From contig JBCCQN010000166.1 in the NCBI GenBank assembly GCA_039024315.1, positions 1 to 18,396 of the forward strand: a stretch of DNA of 18,396 nucleotides, read 5' to 3'. A model generated the notes under the pieces. The model was not told the origin of the DNA, made no database searches, and saw only the letters and a list, made by a program, of their open reading frames with translations. This DNA is from JBCAWW01 sp039024315. Lineage in GTDB: Bacteria; Bacteroidota; Bacteroidia; J057. The translations under genes and the position numbers were made by a program. This document shows, piece after piece, positions 6,027-14,157 of this stretch; position 1 is the stretch's first letter, and every line of letters begins with the position of its first letter.

Positions 6027-8669
6027 ATGCAAGAGCAAAAACGACTAGACGCCTATTATGCCAATCCTCAAAAAGGAGACGACTGGCTCTTTTGGGGACC
6101 TTACCTCAGCGAACGCCAATGGGGTACTGTGCGAGAAGATTATAGCGCCAATGGCGACGCTTGGAATTATTTTCCCCACGACCACGCCCGTTCGCGTGCC
6201 TACAGATGGGGCGAAGATGGCTTATTAGGGATTACCGATCGTTTTTGTCGGCTGTGTTTTGCGCCCACTTTGTGGAACGGTAATGACCCTATCCTAAAGG
6301 AACGCTTATTTGGGCTAACCGGCCCCGAAGGCAATCATGGCGAGGACGTCAAGGAGCTGTACTACTACCTCGACAATACACCGACCCATAGCTATATGAA
6401 GGCCTTGTATAAGTACCCTCAGGCTGCTTTTCCTTATGACGAGATAGTAGAGACTAATAGCAATCGTTCTCGCCATGAACGAGAGTATGAGCTACTGGAT
6501 ACAGGCGTTTTTGATGAAAATCGCTACTTCGACTTAGAAATTGAATATGCCAAGGCGGATGCAGATGACCTCTTAATCAAACTAACGGTGCACAATCGAG
6601 GCCCAGAGGCCGCTCCCGTTTGGTTGCTGCCGACCCTTTGGTTTCGCAATCGTTGGTCGTTTAGGCCAGAAAAGCCTAAGCCTAAGATTTCTTTCAAAGC
6701 CGATGGAGAGCTATTGGCCAACAGACATCGCATTGGGAGCTTTCATTTTTATTACGACTCCGCCGAACGCTGCCTCTTTACTGAAAACGAGACAAATAGG
6801 GTGCGCGTTTTCGGAGAAAAGAAAAACAAAAGTCCCTTCGTCAAAGATGCCTTTCATAAAGCAGTGATTGAAGACGACTATGCGTTCCTCGAAGAGAAAA
6901 AAACAGGGACCAAAGCCGCACCACTGTATCATTGGACCCTGGCCGCTGGTGAAGCTAAGACGGTGCGTTTGCGCTTGAGCAAAAAGGCCCATAAAGATCC
7001 TCTTGGCAAAAGCTTTGATAAAGCCTTTGCAGCTCGACTTAAAGAAGCAGACGAATTTTACGATCAGATTCACCCCAAATCACTCAGTCCGGAGCAACGC
7101 AATATCCAACGCCAAGCCTTGGCCGGTATGCTTTGGACCAAGCAATATTATCACATTGATGTACCCCAATGGTTAGAGGGTGATCCTAATCAGCCGCCTC
7201 CGCCAGCGGAGCGTAAAAAAGGCCGAAATCGCAATTGGATGTACCTCAATAATCAGGATATCCTTTCCATGCCTGACAAATGGGAATATCCTTGGTACGC
7301 GGCTTGGGATTTGGCTTTTCACTGTGTGCCTTTGGCGATGGTAGATATCAATTTCGCTAAGGAACAGCTGATCCTAATGCTGCGCGAGTGGTATATGGCG
7401 CCCAATGGTCAAATACCGGCCTATGAGTGGAATTTTAGCGATGTCAATCCGCCGGTACATGCTTGGGCTGCCCTCAAAATCTACGAAATGGAGAAGGAGC
7501 GCAACGGGCAGGGAGATATCAATTTCCTCAAACGTGTTTTCCAAAAGCTCTCCATTAACTTCACTTGGTGGGTCAATCGTAAGGATATCAATGGCAATAA
7601 TGTTTTTGAAGGCGGCTTCCTTGGCTTGGATAATATTGGAGTCTTTGACCGGAGCAATGAGTTGCCCGGAGGGGGGCATCTGGAGCAAGCGGATGGAACG
7701 AGTTGGGTCGCGGCCTACTCTTTACAGCTGATGCAAATGGCGCTTGAAATTTCTCTGGTAGACCCTTCTTTTGAAGACATCACCACTAAGTTTTTTGAGC
7801 ATTTTGTCTATATCGCGGAGACCCTCAATCACATTGGGGAAGATTGGACGCCGCTCTGGCATGAAGAGGACGGCTTTTATTATGATGTGCTCCAATTGCC
7901 GGGTGATCGTTATGAGCAGATCCGAGTACGCTCCTTAGTGGGTTTGACGCCGCTTTTTGCGACCACTGTGATCCGTAAAGAAATTCAGGATAAGCTACCA
8001 GAGTTTTGCGAACGCTTAGAATGGTTTCACAACTATTGGCTGGCTGATAAGGATTATTCAGTGCTTAGCCGTCGTGAACAAGGCAATGACATTTTGCTGG
8101 CCATGGTCAAACAAGAGCGCTTAGAAGCTTTGCTTAAGGCGATGCTAGATGAAGCCGAGTTTTTGTCAGAAGGGGGAATTCGTTCGCTTTCGCGCTACCA
8201 TGCTGAAAATCCTTATGCCTTAGAAATCGAAGGTCACAATTATGGCATTGGCTATGTTGCAGGCGAGTCTACTACAGGCATGTTTGGCGGCAATTCAAAT
8301 TGGCGGGGCCCGATTTGGTTTCCGATGAATTATATGCTGATCGAAGCCTTGCGGACGATGGATCAGTATTATGGTTCTGATTACAAAGTGGAGTACCCGA
8401 GCGGCTCTGGCGAGTTTCGTTGTTTGAGTCAGATCGCAGACGGCCTTGCCGAACGCTTAATCTCGATCTTCGAACCCAACGAGCAAGGCCATCGCCCGGC
8501 CCATGATGGTGACCTTCGCTACGCAAAGGACCCTCATTTCAAGGATCTGATTCTCTTTTATGAATACTTCCATGGGGATGATCTTCATGGCTTAGGCGCA
8601 AGTCATCAGACCGGCTGGACTGGTTTAGTGGCCAACTTGCTCGGCTGGAAGTCGCCAAAGGAAAAATAA
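6027..8669 (+). CDS. GH63/MGH1-like glycoside hydrolase (putative glucosidase)
   Basis: This 880-residue protein belongs to the (alpha/alpha)6-barrel glycosidases annotated as glucosidase or MGH1-like, related to GH63. It opens with DDWLFWGPYLSERQWGTVREDYS and PHDHARSRAYRWGEDGL, the strongly conserved N-terminal block. The barrel carries EYPWYAAWDLAFHC, where D428 is the likely general acid, then PAYEWNFSDVNPPVHAWA and the NWRGPIWFPMNYMLIEAL motif. Near the end LFYEYFHGDDLHGLGASHQTGWTGL holds E846, the probable base by analogy with GH63. No signal peptide is present, so it should act in the cytoplasm on imported or stored alpha-linked gluco-oligosaccharides, or on glycosylated compatible solutes. 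The substrate is not determinable here. It is followed after a single base by the DinB-like gene and is divergent from the Crp-like regulator. Catalytic residues are assigned by analogy. Confidence 0.85.
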   Translation: MQEQKRLDAYYANPQKGDDWLFWGPYLSERQWGTVREDYSANGDAWNYFPHDHARSRAYRWGEDGLLGITDRFCRLCFAPTLWNGNDPILKERLFGLTGPEGNHGEDVKELYYYLDNTPTHSYMKALYKYPQAAFPYDEIVETNSNRSRHEREYELLDTGVFDENRYFDLEIEYAKADADDLLIKLTVHNRGPEAAPVWLLPTLWFRNRWSFRPEKPKPKISFKADGELLANRHRIGSFHFYYDSAERCLFTENETNRVRVFGEKKNKSPFVKDAFHKAVIEDDYAFLEEKKTGTKAAPLYHWTLAAGEAKTVRLRLSKKAHKDPLGKSFDKAFAARLKEADEFYDQIHPKSLSPEQRNIQRQALAGMLWTKQYYHIDVPQWLEGDPNQPPPPAERKKGRNRNWMYLNNQDILSMPDKWEYPWYAAWDLAFHCVPLAMVDINFAKEQLILMLREWYMAPNGQIPAYEWNFSDVNPPVHAWAALKIYEMEKERNGQGDINFLKRVFQKLSINFTWWVNRKDINGNNVFEGGFLGLDNIGVFDRSNELPGGGHLEQADGTSWVAAYSLQLMQMALEISLVDPSFEDITTKFFEHFVYIAETLNHIGEDWTPLWHEEDGFYYDVLQLPGDRYEQIRVRSLVGLTPLFATTVIRKEIQDKLPEFCERLEWFHNYWLADKDYSVLSRREQGNDILLAMVKQERLEALLKAMLDEAEFLSEGGIRSLSRYHAENPYALEIEGHNYGIGYVAGESTTGMFGGNSNWRGPIWFPMNYMLIEALRTMDQYYGSDYKVEYPSGSGEFRCLSQIADGLAERLISIFEPNEQGHRPAHDGDLRYAKDPHFKDLILFYEYFHGDDLHGLGASHQTGWTGLVANLLGWKSPKEK

Positions 8670-8670
8670 A

Positions 8671-9117
8671 ATGCTAGACACACTTAACGGACTTTATCAA
8701 AGAGATCTTAATCGTTTAAAAGGCGAAATCGAAGCCTATCAATCAGAAGCAGCCATGTGGCAATTGTCTGATGGGATTACAAACTCTGGCGGTAACCTTT
8801 GTCTGCACTTAGTGGGTAATCTCAAAACCTTTGTGGGCCTAAATCTTGGAGGATTTGCCTATAAACGAGATCGTGAATTTGAATTTGCTGGTAAAGATGT
8901 AGCTCGCGCTACCTTGCTGCAACAAGTCGATGAAACCATAAAGATTGTAAGCCAGACCTTGGTTAAGTTAAAAGGCCGCGATTTGACGGAGGATTATCCT
9001 TTTGACCATTGGCCTGGTAAGCCCTCTATTGAGCGTGCTCTAATCCATCTAGCCATGCATCTGTCTTACCATCTAGGGCAGATCAATTATCACCGACGGA
9101 TGCTGGATAAAGACTAG
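8671..9117 (+). CDS. DinB superfamily protein (DUF1572-like)
   Basis: This 148-residue protein has the four-helix DinB/YfiT layout. The N-terminal helix is LNGLYQRDLNRLKGEIEAY, followed by a GNLCLHLVGNL helix bearing H46 and a C-terminal helix IHLAMHLSYHLGQINYHRRML bearing H130 and H134. These three histidines fit the metal-binding triad of the superfamily. The spacing and the YHLGQINYHRRM ending match the DUF1572 branch. Known relatives include metal-dependent thiol transferases and DNA-damage-induced proteins, but most DUF1572 members have no known reaction. Its ATG lies one base after the glycosidase stop, so translation is probably coupled. There is no obvious functional link between the two; the pairing may be chance operon membership. 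Confidence 0.82.
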   Translation: MLDTLNGLYQRDLNRLKGEIEAYQSEAAMWQLSDGITNSGGNLCLHLVGNLKTFVGLNLGGFAYKRDREFEFAGKDVARATLLQQVDETIKIVSQTLVKLKGRDLTEDYPFDHWPGKPSIERALIHLAMHLSYHLGQINYHRRMLDKD

Positions 9118-9208
9118 ACATTACCGCAGGAAAGCTCCTCTCTTTGTATTAAGCAGCTAAATGATAACCCTAGAATCCAGCAAGTTAGGGGCAGAGGTCA
9201 AATTTTGC

Positions 9209-9231
9209 TATATAGTCAATCTGACTATATA
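9209..9231. promoter_or_regulatory. Perfect inverted repeat before the GH3 gene, candidate operator
   Basis: TATATAGTCA (9209-9218) and TGACTATATA (9222-9231) are perfect 10-base inverted arms around ATC. They end 14 bases before the GH3 ATG, inside the 128-base gap after the DinB-like gene. A TTTTG at 9203-9207 just upstream resembles a Bacteroidota -33 element, in which case the dyad would overlap the -7 region, a usual place for a repressor operator. The regulator is unknown; the small AraC protein two genes downstream is one candidate, though AraC sites are usually direct repeats. Confidence 0.5.
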
Positions 9232-9245
9232 CAATTAATCGCATA

Positions 9246-11486
9246 ATGAAATTAATCCTCAGTTTCGTACTCAGCTTTTTGCTGATGGTTTCGCTCAACG
9301 CTCAGACCATCGATCAAAAAGTAGAAGCGACGCTTGCCAAAATGACCCTCAAAGAGAAAGTAGGTCAAATGACCCAGCTTTCGATTGATATGATCGCCAA
9401 AGGCCAGCCTTATAATTTGGTGGAGCCTTTTGAGATTGATGAAGAAAAGCTCAGAACCGCCATCCTAGAATATGGCGTCGGCTCCATCCTCAATGTTGGC
9501 GGCCACTCCTACACACGCGAACAATGGTATGAGATTCATCTAGCCATTGATAAAGTGGTGCAAGAGACTAATCTCAAGGTGCCTGTCATCTATGGGATCG
9601 ATGGGATTCACGGTACCAACTATACTACTGGATCCACGCTTTTTCCTCAACAGATAGGGCAAGCAGCGACTTGGAATCCCGGTCTGGTGGAGCAAGGCTC
9701 TGCTGTAACTGCTTATGAGTGCCGCGCTTCAGGCATTCCATGGAACTTTGCTCCGGTGCTTGATGTAATGCGTCAGCCACTCTGGTCTCGTGTTTTTGAG
9801 ACTTTTGGTGAAGATCCTTATCTCGTCTCTACTTTAGGTGCAGCATACATCCGTGGGCATGAAGGTGGTAATGTGGCGAACAAATACAAGGCCGCGGCCT
9901 GTATGAAGCACTATATGGGTTACAGCTACCCATTTACCGGCAAGGACCGCACGCCAGCTTATATTCCTGATTGGATGTTGCGAGAGATCTTTTTGCCTCC
10001 TTTTCAAGCTGCCGTAGACGCTGGCGCGCATACCATTATGATCAACTCGGCAGAGATCAATGGTATTCCGACCCATATCAATCCTTATCTCCTAAAGACG
10101 ATTCTCCGCGACGAATTAGACTTCGAAGGTCTGGCCGTTTCCGACTGGGAGGATATCATCCTTCTACACACTCGCCACAAAGTGGCGGCCACGGAAAAAG
10201 AAGCTACCAAACTAGCGGTTAACGCAGGGGTAGATATGAGTATGGTGCCCGTTACTTTGGACTTCCCCAAGCTACTAGCAGAACTAGTCGAGGAAGGAGA
10301 AGTGCCGATGTCTCGCATCGATGAAGCGGTAAGACGTATTTTAAAGATTAAGTATGATTTAGGGCTGTTTGACAAAATCGTCTTTGATTTCGATGATTAT
10401 CCCAAGTTTGCTTCTGAAGAACATGCTGCCATCGCGCGCCAAGCGGCGCTAGAGTCTATCACTTTGTTGAAAAACGAAGGCAATCTGTTGCCGCTTGACA
10501 AGAGTAAAAAAATCTTGATCACCGGCCCTGCCGCAAATTCCAATACGATGCTCAACGGAGCATGGAGCCGTACCTGGCAAGGCAATCACCCGACCTATGA
10601 TTTCAAAACTCCTGGTAAGCTTACTATCCTAGAAGCTATCCAACGTGAAATTGGTGCTGCTAAAGTGAGTTTTGTGGAGGGCGCGACTGTCAATGAGCTG
10701 GTCAATTTGGATGATGCTATCGCCGCTGCCGCGGATGTTGATGCTATCATGGTCTGTGTAGGTGAAACGCCTGCTACCGAAAAGCCCGGTGATATCGACG
10801 ATTTAGATTTGAGCGATGCGCAATTAGACCTAGTTAAAGGCCTAGCGGGTACGGGCAAGCCCATCATTTTGGTCTTGCTCGAAGGGCGTCCTCGCATTAT
10901 CCGTGAAATTGAACCTATGGTAGGTGGGGTGATCCAATGCTACCAGCCCGGTGATGAAGGTGGTCCTGCCTTGGCGGAGATCGTTTTTGGCGATCACAAT
11001 CCTGAGGGACGCCTGCCTTATACTTATCCTCGCTACGCGAACGATCTCTCCCTTTATGACCATAAAGGCACCGAGAAGATTGGCAATGACTTTGGACCAA
11101 GTGCCTTTTTTCCGCAGTATGAATTTGGCTTTGGGCTTAGCTATACCACTTTTGAGTATTCTGATTTGACCTTAGATCGTACTACGCTTGCTGCGAACGA
11201 TAAACTCAAGGTGCAGATCACCGTCAAAAATACCGGAAAGCGCATGGGCCGAGAAGTAGTCCAGCTTTACACTCAGGATATGTATGCCTCAGTGAGCCCG
11301 CCAAACAAAAAGCTGCGTGATTTCCGCAAAATCACCCTCTTGCCCGGAGAATCTAGAACCCTTACCTTTATTATTGAGCCTACTCAACTAGCATTTTGGG
11401 GCACTGATGGTAAATGGATTACTGAAGCAGGTGAATTCAAAGTCATGGTTGGGAAGCAGGAGGCCTCCTTTAACTTTGCAGACTGA
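9246..11486 (+). CDS. Glycoside hydrolase family 3 beta-glucosidase, exported
   Basis: This 746-residue protein starts with a signal peptide (MKLILSFVLSFLLMVSLNAQ, cut probably near residue 20), so it acts in the periplasm or outside the cell. The N-terminal TIM barrel holds GIDGIHGTNY, KAAACMKHYMGYS and GLAVSDWEDI, where D300 is the catalytic nucleophile of GH3. The second alpha/beta domain has ITGPAANS and GETPATEKPGDIDDL; E512 is the likely acid/base by analogy with barley ExoI-type enzymes. A FnIII-like C-terminal domain follows (about 650-745, VQITVKNTGKRMGREVVQLY). The expected activity is removal of terminal beta-linked glucose from glucans or oligosaccharides; the exact linkage is not determinable. 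Its TGA overlaps the next ATG by one base. A dyad lies 14 bases before the start. Confidence 0.93.
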   Translation: MKLILSFVLSFLLMVSLNAQTIDQKVEATLAKMTLKEKVGQMTQLSIDMIAKGQPYNLVEPFEIDEEKLRTAILEYGVGSILNVGGHSYTREQWYEIHLAIDKVVQETNLKVPVIYGIDGIHGTNYTTGSTLFPQQIGQAATWNPGLVEQGSAVTAYECRASGIPWNFAPVLDVMRQPLWSRVFETFGEDPYLVSTLGAAYIRGHEGGNVANKYKAAACMKHYMGYSYPFTGKDRTPAYIPDWMLREIFLPPFQAAVDAGAHTIMINSAEINGIPTHINPYLLKTILRDELDFEGLAVSDWEDIILLHTRHKVAATEKEATKLAVNAGVDMSMVPVTLDFPKLLAELVEEGEVPMSRIDEAVRRILKIKYDLGLFDKIVFDFDDYPKFASEEHAAIARQAALESITLLKNEGNLLPLDKSKKILITGPAANSNTMLNGAWSRTWQGNHPTYDFKTPGKLTILEAIQREIGAAKVSFVEGATVNELVNLDDAIAAAADVDAIMVCVGETPATEKPGDIDDLDLSDAQLDLVKGLAGTGKPIILVLLEGRPRIIREIEPMVGGVIQCYQPGDEGGPALAEIVFGDHNPEGRLPYTYPRYANDLSLYDHKGTEKIGNDFGPSAFFPQYEFGFGLSYTTFEYSDLTLDRTTLAANDKLKVQITVKNTGKRMGREVVQLYTQDMYASVSPPNKKLRDFRKITLLPGESRTLTFIIEPTQLAFWGTDGKWITEAGEFKVMVGKQEASFNFAD

Positions 11487-11944
11487 TGAATCCCATCTTT
11501 AAAAAAATGAATTTCAAGGACCAGAAGCGTATTCTGGTCCTTTTTGCGCCTATATCCTTCCAGCCCAATATGGCAGAGATGGAACCTCTCTGCGAGGTGC
11601 TTACGGAAATTAGAGCGGCTGATAAGTATGAGTATGTCTTAACCTTTGCCGAGAGCATAAAGCAGCTTGAGGAAACTATGGCCTCGCTCAAAGGTAAATT
11701 CTCCGAAAACGATCCGCAGCTTTGGATCGCCTATCCTAAAAAAAGCTCCAAAAAGTATCAGTCAGATATCAATCGCGATATGGACTGGTCCTTCGTGGGC
11801 GAGCAAGGATTTGAAGGAGTTCGTCAGATCGCCATAGACGCAGATTGGTCAGCCCTGAGGTTTAGACAAGCGCGTTTTATCAAGACCATGAAGCGTAATC
11901 CGAAAATGGCGATCAGCGAGGAGGGCAAAAAGAAACTGCAGTAA
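11486..11944 (+). CDS. DUF3052-like protein of unknown function
   Basis: This 152-residue protein has the core I associate with DUF3052-type proteins: QLWIAYPKKSSKKYQSDINRD (about residues 78-97), then GFEGVRQIAIDADWSALRFR (about 109-128), and a basic C-terminus FIKTMKRNPKMAISEEGKKK. Bacteroidota relatives as I recall them also begin with an NPIFKK.NFKDQK-like stretch, which supports the start at 11486, where the ATG overlaps the GH3 stop by one base (TGATG). Later in-frame ATGs at 11507 and 11570 are alternatives. The biochemical role is unknown. It is followed after one base by a small AraC regulator, so the two are probably co-translated. A terminator-shaped hairpin lies within its first 20 codons. 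Confidence 0.75.
   Translation: MNPIFKKMNFKDQKRILVLFAPISFQPNMAEMEPLCEVLTEIRAADKYEYVLTFAESIKQLEETMASLKGKFSENDPQLWIAYPKKSSKKYQSDINRDMDWSFVGEQGFEGVRQIAIDADWSALRFRQARFIKTMKRNPKMAISEEGKKKLQ
11516..11545 (+). terminator. Intrinsic-terminator-shaped hairpin inside the DUF3052-like coding region
   Basis: AAGGACCAGAA (11516-11526), loop GCGTA, TTCTGGTCCTT (11532-11542) form a perfect 11-base-pair stem whose 3' side runs into five T residues (11541-11545). This is a textbook intrinsic terminator shape, 30 bases after the GH3 stop. It also encodes KDQKRILVLF of the next protein. It may end part of the GH3 transcript when the overlapping gene is not being translated. Confidence 0.6.
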
Positions 11945-11945
11945 G

Positions 11946-12356
11946 ATGTCGCTGACTCGCACCCAAAAGATCGTTCGCGCTAAGCGATACATAGACGATA
12001 CCTTTGGCGAACCGCTTGATCTTAAGCGCCTGTCGCAGGAGGCCTATCTCTCTAAATTTCATTTTCTGCGAGTATTTAAGAAGACTTATCGCATCACCCC
12101 TCATCAATATTTACTGCGTCGGCGGATTGATCACGCCAAAGAATCTTTACGCGAAAATAAACTAAGTGTCAGCGAAATCTGTTACCTGACTGGATTTGAA
12201 AGCCCCGGATCCTTTAGCTCGCTCTTCAAACGAGAAGTAGGCATGAGCCCTTCTCAATACCGTAAGTTTTACCTTAAGCGTCAAGAGCAAGCCAAAAAAC
12301 AACCTCGGCAATTCATTCCGCATTGCTTTATTAATCGCTTTATTGGTGAAGAGTAA
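11946..12356 (+). CDS. Small AraC-family regulator (DNA-binding domain only)
   Basis: This 136-residue protein is almost only the AraC/XylS double helix-turn-helix. The first is about residues 24-52 (LDLKRLSQEAYLSKFHFLRVFKK) and the second about 73-101 (LSVSEICYLTGFESPGSFSSLFKREVGMSPSQYR, given here as a whole motif that spans the second HTH and the family signature). There is no N-terminal ligand-binding domain. The basic tail ends with an IPHCF motif seen in small Bacteroidota AraC proteins. Its ATG is one base after the stop of the DUF3052-like gene, so the partner protein may act as its sensor or simply be its target. It is followed after 26 bases by the sigma factor gene on the same strand. 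Confidence 0.88.
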   Translation: MSLTRTQKIVRAKRYIDDTFGEPLDLKRLSQEAYLSKFHFLRVFKKTYRITPHQYLLRRRIDHAKESLRENKLSVSEICYLTGFESPGSFSSLFKREVGMSPSQYRKFYLKRQEQAKKQPRQFIPHCFINRFIGEE

Positions 12357-12382
12357 GGCCTCCATTCTTAGTTCAGCACAGC

Positions 12383-12943
12383 ATGTCTATTTCCACTCTT
12401 GCCATTATTGCAGGCGACAGCAATGCCTTTGAAAGTCTATTTCATCAATGGTATGGCCGGCTTTGTCGTTATGCGATGCGCTACCTCACCGATCCAGACG
12501 AAGCACGCGATTTGGTACAAGGCGTTTTTGTGAAGCTATGGGAAAATCGTTCTAAGCTAGTGGCAGACAATCCGCTAGGGGCTTTTTTGTATACCGCCGT
12601 GCGGAACGCTTGTCTCAATCAGCTTAAGCATCAAAAAGTTAGGCAAGACTATCAGACGCATCACCAAAGCCTACGGCCTGAGTGGTCTGGCTCGCCGGAA
12701 GAAGTATTAGAAGCTTTTGAACTAGAGGAGCGTATTCGAGAAGCGATTGCGGCCCTACCAGATCGCTGCCGAGAAGCTTTTACGCTGAGTCGAGAAGAAG
12801 GCCTTAGCTATCAAGAAATTGCTCAACGCATGGGCATCAGTCCCAAAACGGTCGAGGTGCAAATCAGCAAAGCACTCAAGCTCCTGCGTCAAAAACTAGG
12901 TCCTTTATTTCTCCTGCTTTGGTGGCCATTTCAAAATCTCTAA
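12383..12943 (+). CDS. ECF RNA polymerase sigma factor (Bacteroidota FecI-like)
   Basis: This 186-residue protein has both ECF regions. Region 2 reads FHQWYGRLCRYAMRYLTDPDEARDLVQGVFVKLWENR (about residues 21-56, binding core polymerase and the -10 element). Region 4 reads LPDRCREAFTLSREEGLSYQEIAQRMGISPKTVEVQISKAL (about 125-167, binding the -35 element). The C-terminus is hydrophobic (LFLLLWWPF), as in many of this Bacteroidota subfamily. With the FecR gene, the STN-containing receptor and the DUF4249 gene directly downstream, it is the sigma factor of a surface-signalling uptake locus and probably transcribes the receptor operon. A 175-base gap containing a dispersed repeat separates it from fecR. 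Confidence 0.93.
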   Translation: MSISTLAIIAGDSNAFESLFHQWYGRLCRYAMRYLTDPDEARDLVQGVFVKLWENRSKLVADNPLGAFLYTAVRNACLNQLKHQKVRQDYQTHHQSLRPEWSGSPEEVLEAFELEERIREAIAALPDRCREAFTLSREEGLSYQEIAQRMGISPKTVEVQISKALKLLRQKLGPLFLLLWWPFQNL

Positions 12944-12992
12944 GAAAGGAGACTTCTCATTCATAAAGGGATTCGAAGTACAATTTACTGTA

Positions 12993-13038
12993 GGTGCGCG
13001 CATGCATGTTGCACCGATATAAGCGTTCTGCGAAGCAG
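12993..13038. repeat. Small hairpin plus solo copy of the dispersed repeat, upstream of fecR
   Basis: TAAGCGTTCTGCGAAGCAG at 13020-13038 is identical to the right end of the hairpin element at 3557-3575. Just before it, GGTGC (12993-12997) and GCACC (13011-13015) can pair around an alternating-purine/pyrimidine loop containing GCATGCATG. The left inverted end seen at 3470 is missing here, so this is a partial or solo copy. It lies in the sigma-fecR gap, 80 bases before the fecR ATG. A run of ten T residues follows near 13063-13074. Confidence 0.55.
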
Positions 13039-13118
13039 TAAAGCCCAAAGACCAAAAAATTGATTTTTTTTTTCAGGCCGGATAAGGGTCGAGCCCCCTT
13101 GAATTGTTATCCCCCCAA

Positions 13119-14063
13119 ATGAGTCCATCAGAACAAGCAAATATTCCTTGGGATTTGATCGCCGCCGATCTCACTACCAGTGCGAGCGCCTCACAAGCGG
13201 AGGCCCTGCTGGAATGGCGTCAAGCAGCGACCCAACACGAGAAGTGGTATCAAGAGCTAGTCAAAATTTGGAATCATAGTCAGGCCCAGCTGACTGAGTA
13301 TGATTTTGATAGCCAGCAAGACTGGCCAAAGGTCGCAGCGCAATTGGCTTTACCTATCTTAGGAAGGAGTCGTCCTTTATGGCGTACCTCAACTTTTGCT
13401 TGGGCGGCGATGATTACTCTTTTAGTTGGGTTATCGGTCGCTTTTTGGATTTTCCTCCAGCCACCGGCTATCTCTTGGCAAAAGGTCATGGCGACCAACG
13501 CAAAGCAAACCGTCTTACTGCCTGACGGTAGTGAAGTGATATTGCGGCGGGGCAGTAGCTTGCAATATCCAGATCGCTTTGAGGAGGATCGTCCCGTGAA
13601 ACTTGAGGGAGAAGCTTGGTTTGAGATCGCCAAGGACCCCAATCGCCCTTTCCAGATTCAAGGGCCTAAGCTTAGGGTACGCGTCTTGGGGACTAGTTTT
13701 AGTGTCAGGGACTTTGACGGAGACTCTATTGCTCAGGTTGATGTAGCAGAAGGTTTGGTACGCGTAGTGGCCGAGGATAGCCTTCAGTTAGCGGCTGGGC
13801 AAAGTGCACGCTTAGCTGCTGATAAACTGACTGAAATACCGCAAAACCCCAATTATGATGCTTGGCAAAGAGGGGAGTTGCGTTTTGACAGTGCGACTTT
13901 GGCTGAGGTACTCGAGTCCCTCGAACGCTATTATCAAGCAAGCTTAGCTGTAAGAGGCAGTCCGGGAGACGCCCGTTTGACAGCTCGTTTTACAGATGAA
14001 TCTCTAACTGAGGTGCTGGAGGTAGTAAGACTCATTTTTCAAGTAGAAGTGGAGCCGCGTTAG
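13119..14063 (+). CDS. FecR-family anti-sigma factor
   Basis: This 314-residue protein starts at an ATG at 13119; a TTG five codons upstream is less likely. The N-terminal cytoplasmic part (to about residue 90) would bind the sigma factor. One membrane helix follows (about 92-114, FAWAAMITLLVGLSVAFWIFL). The periplasmic FecR domain is about 126-219 (TVLLPDGSEVILRRGSSLQYP, then GEAWFEIAKDPNRPFQI and VLGTSFSVRDF). The C-terminal DUF4974-type domain is about 252-312 (RGELRFDSATLAEVLESLER), which resembles the receptor's STN domain. It should hold the sigma factor until the loaded receptor contacts its periplasmic part. It lies between the sigma and receptor genes, as expected for such loci. All parts look intact. 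Confidence 0.92.
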   Translation: MSPSEQANIPWDLIAADLTTSASASQAEALLEWRQAATQHEKWYQELVKIWNHSQAQLTEYDFDSQQDWPKVAAQLALPILGRSRPLWRTSTFAWAAMITLLVGLSVAFWIFLQPPAISWQKVMATNAKQTVLLPDGSEVILRRGSSLQYPDRFEEDRPVKLEGEAWFEIAKDPNRPFQIQGPKLRVRVLGTSFSVRDFDGDSIAQVDVAEGLVRVVAEDSLQLAAGQSARLAADKLTEIPQNPNYDAWQRGELRFDSATLAEVLESLERYYQASLAVRGSPGDARLTARFTDESLTEVLEVVRLIFQVEVEPR

Positions 14064-14096
14064 GCACCCAACTTAAATTAAGCTAAACAATCAAGG

Positions 14097-14120
14097 CCCT
14101 TCTCTGGTGCATGAGAAGGG
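14097..14120 (+). terminator. Hairpin between fecR and the receptor gene, weak terminator or attenuator
   Basis: CCCTTCTC (14097-14104) and GAGAAGGG (14113-14120) form a perfect 8-base-pair stem around TGGTGCAT. It lies 33 bases after the fecR stop and 73 bases before the receptor ATG. No T run follows (GAAATTATCG), so termination would be weak at best. It could instead stabilise a processed receptor transcript or separate low anti-sigma from high receptor expression. Confidence 0.4.
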
Positions 14121-14157
14121 GAAATTATCGTGTCAAAAGACTCGCTGGTAGAGCTAT

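Noticed and set aside
9118..9245. Possible small gene or RNA in the DinB-GH3 gap
   Set aside because: Only the inverted repeat at 9209-9231 stands out; there is no open frame of useful length and no convincing RNA fold.
12600..12612. GCGGAACGCTTGT in the sigma factor gene, resembling the repeat
   Set aside because: It encodes the conserved VRNACLN stretch of sigma region 2 and diverges from the repeat on both sides.
13056..13074. AAAAAATTGATTTTTTTTTT as a terminator between sigma and fecR
   Set aside because: The stem would be all A-T and very weak, and a break between sigma and fecR would be unusual; the T run may simply be a leader feature.
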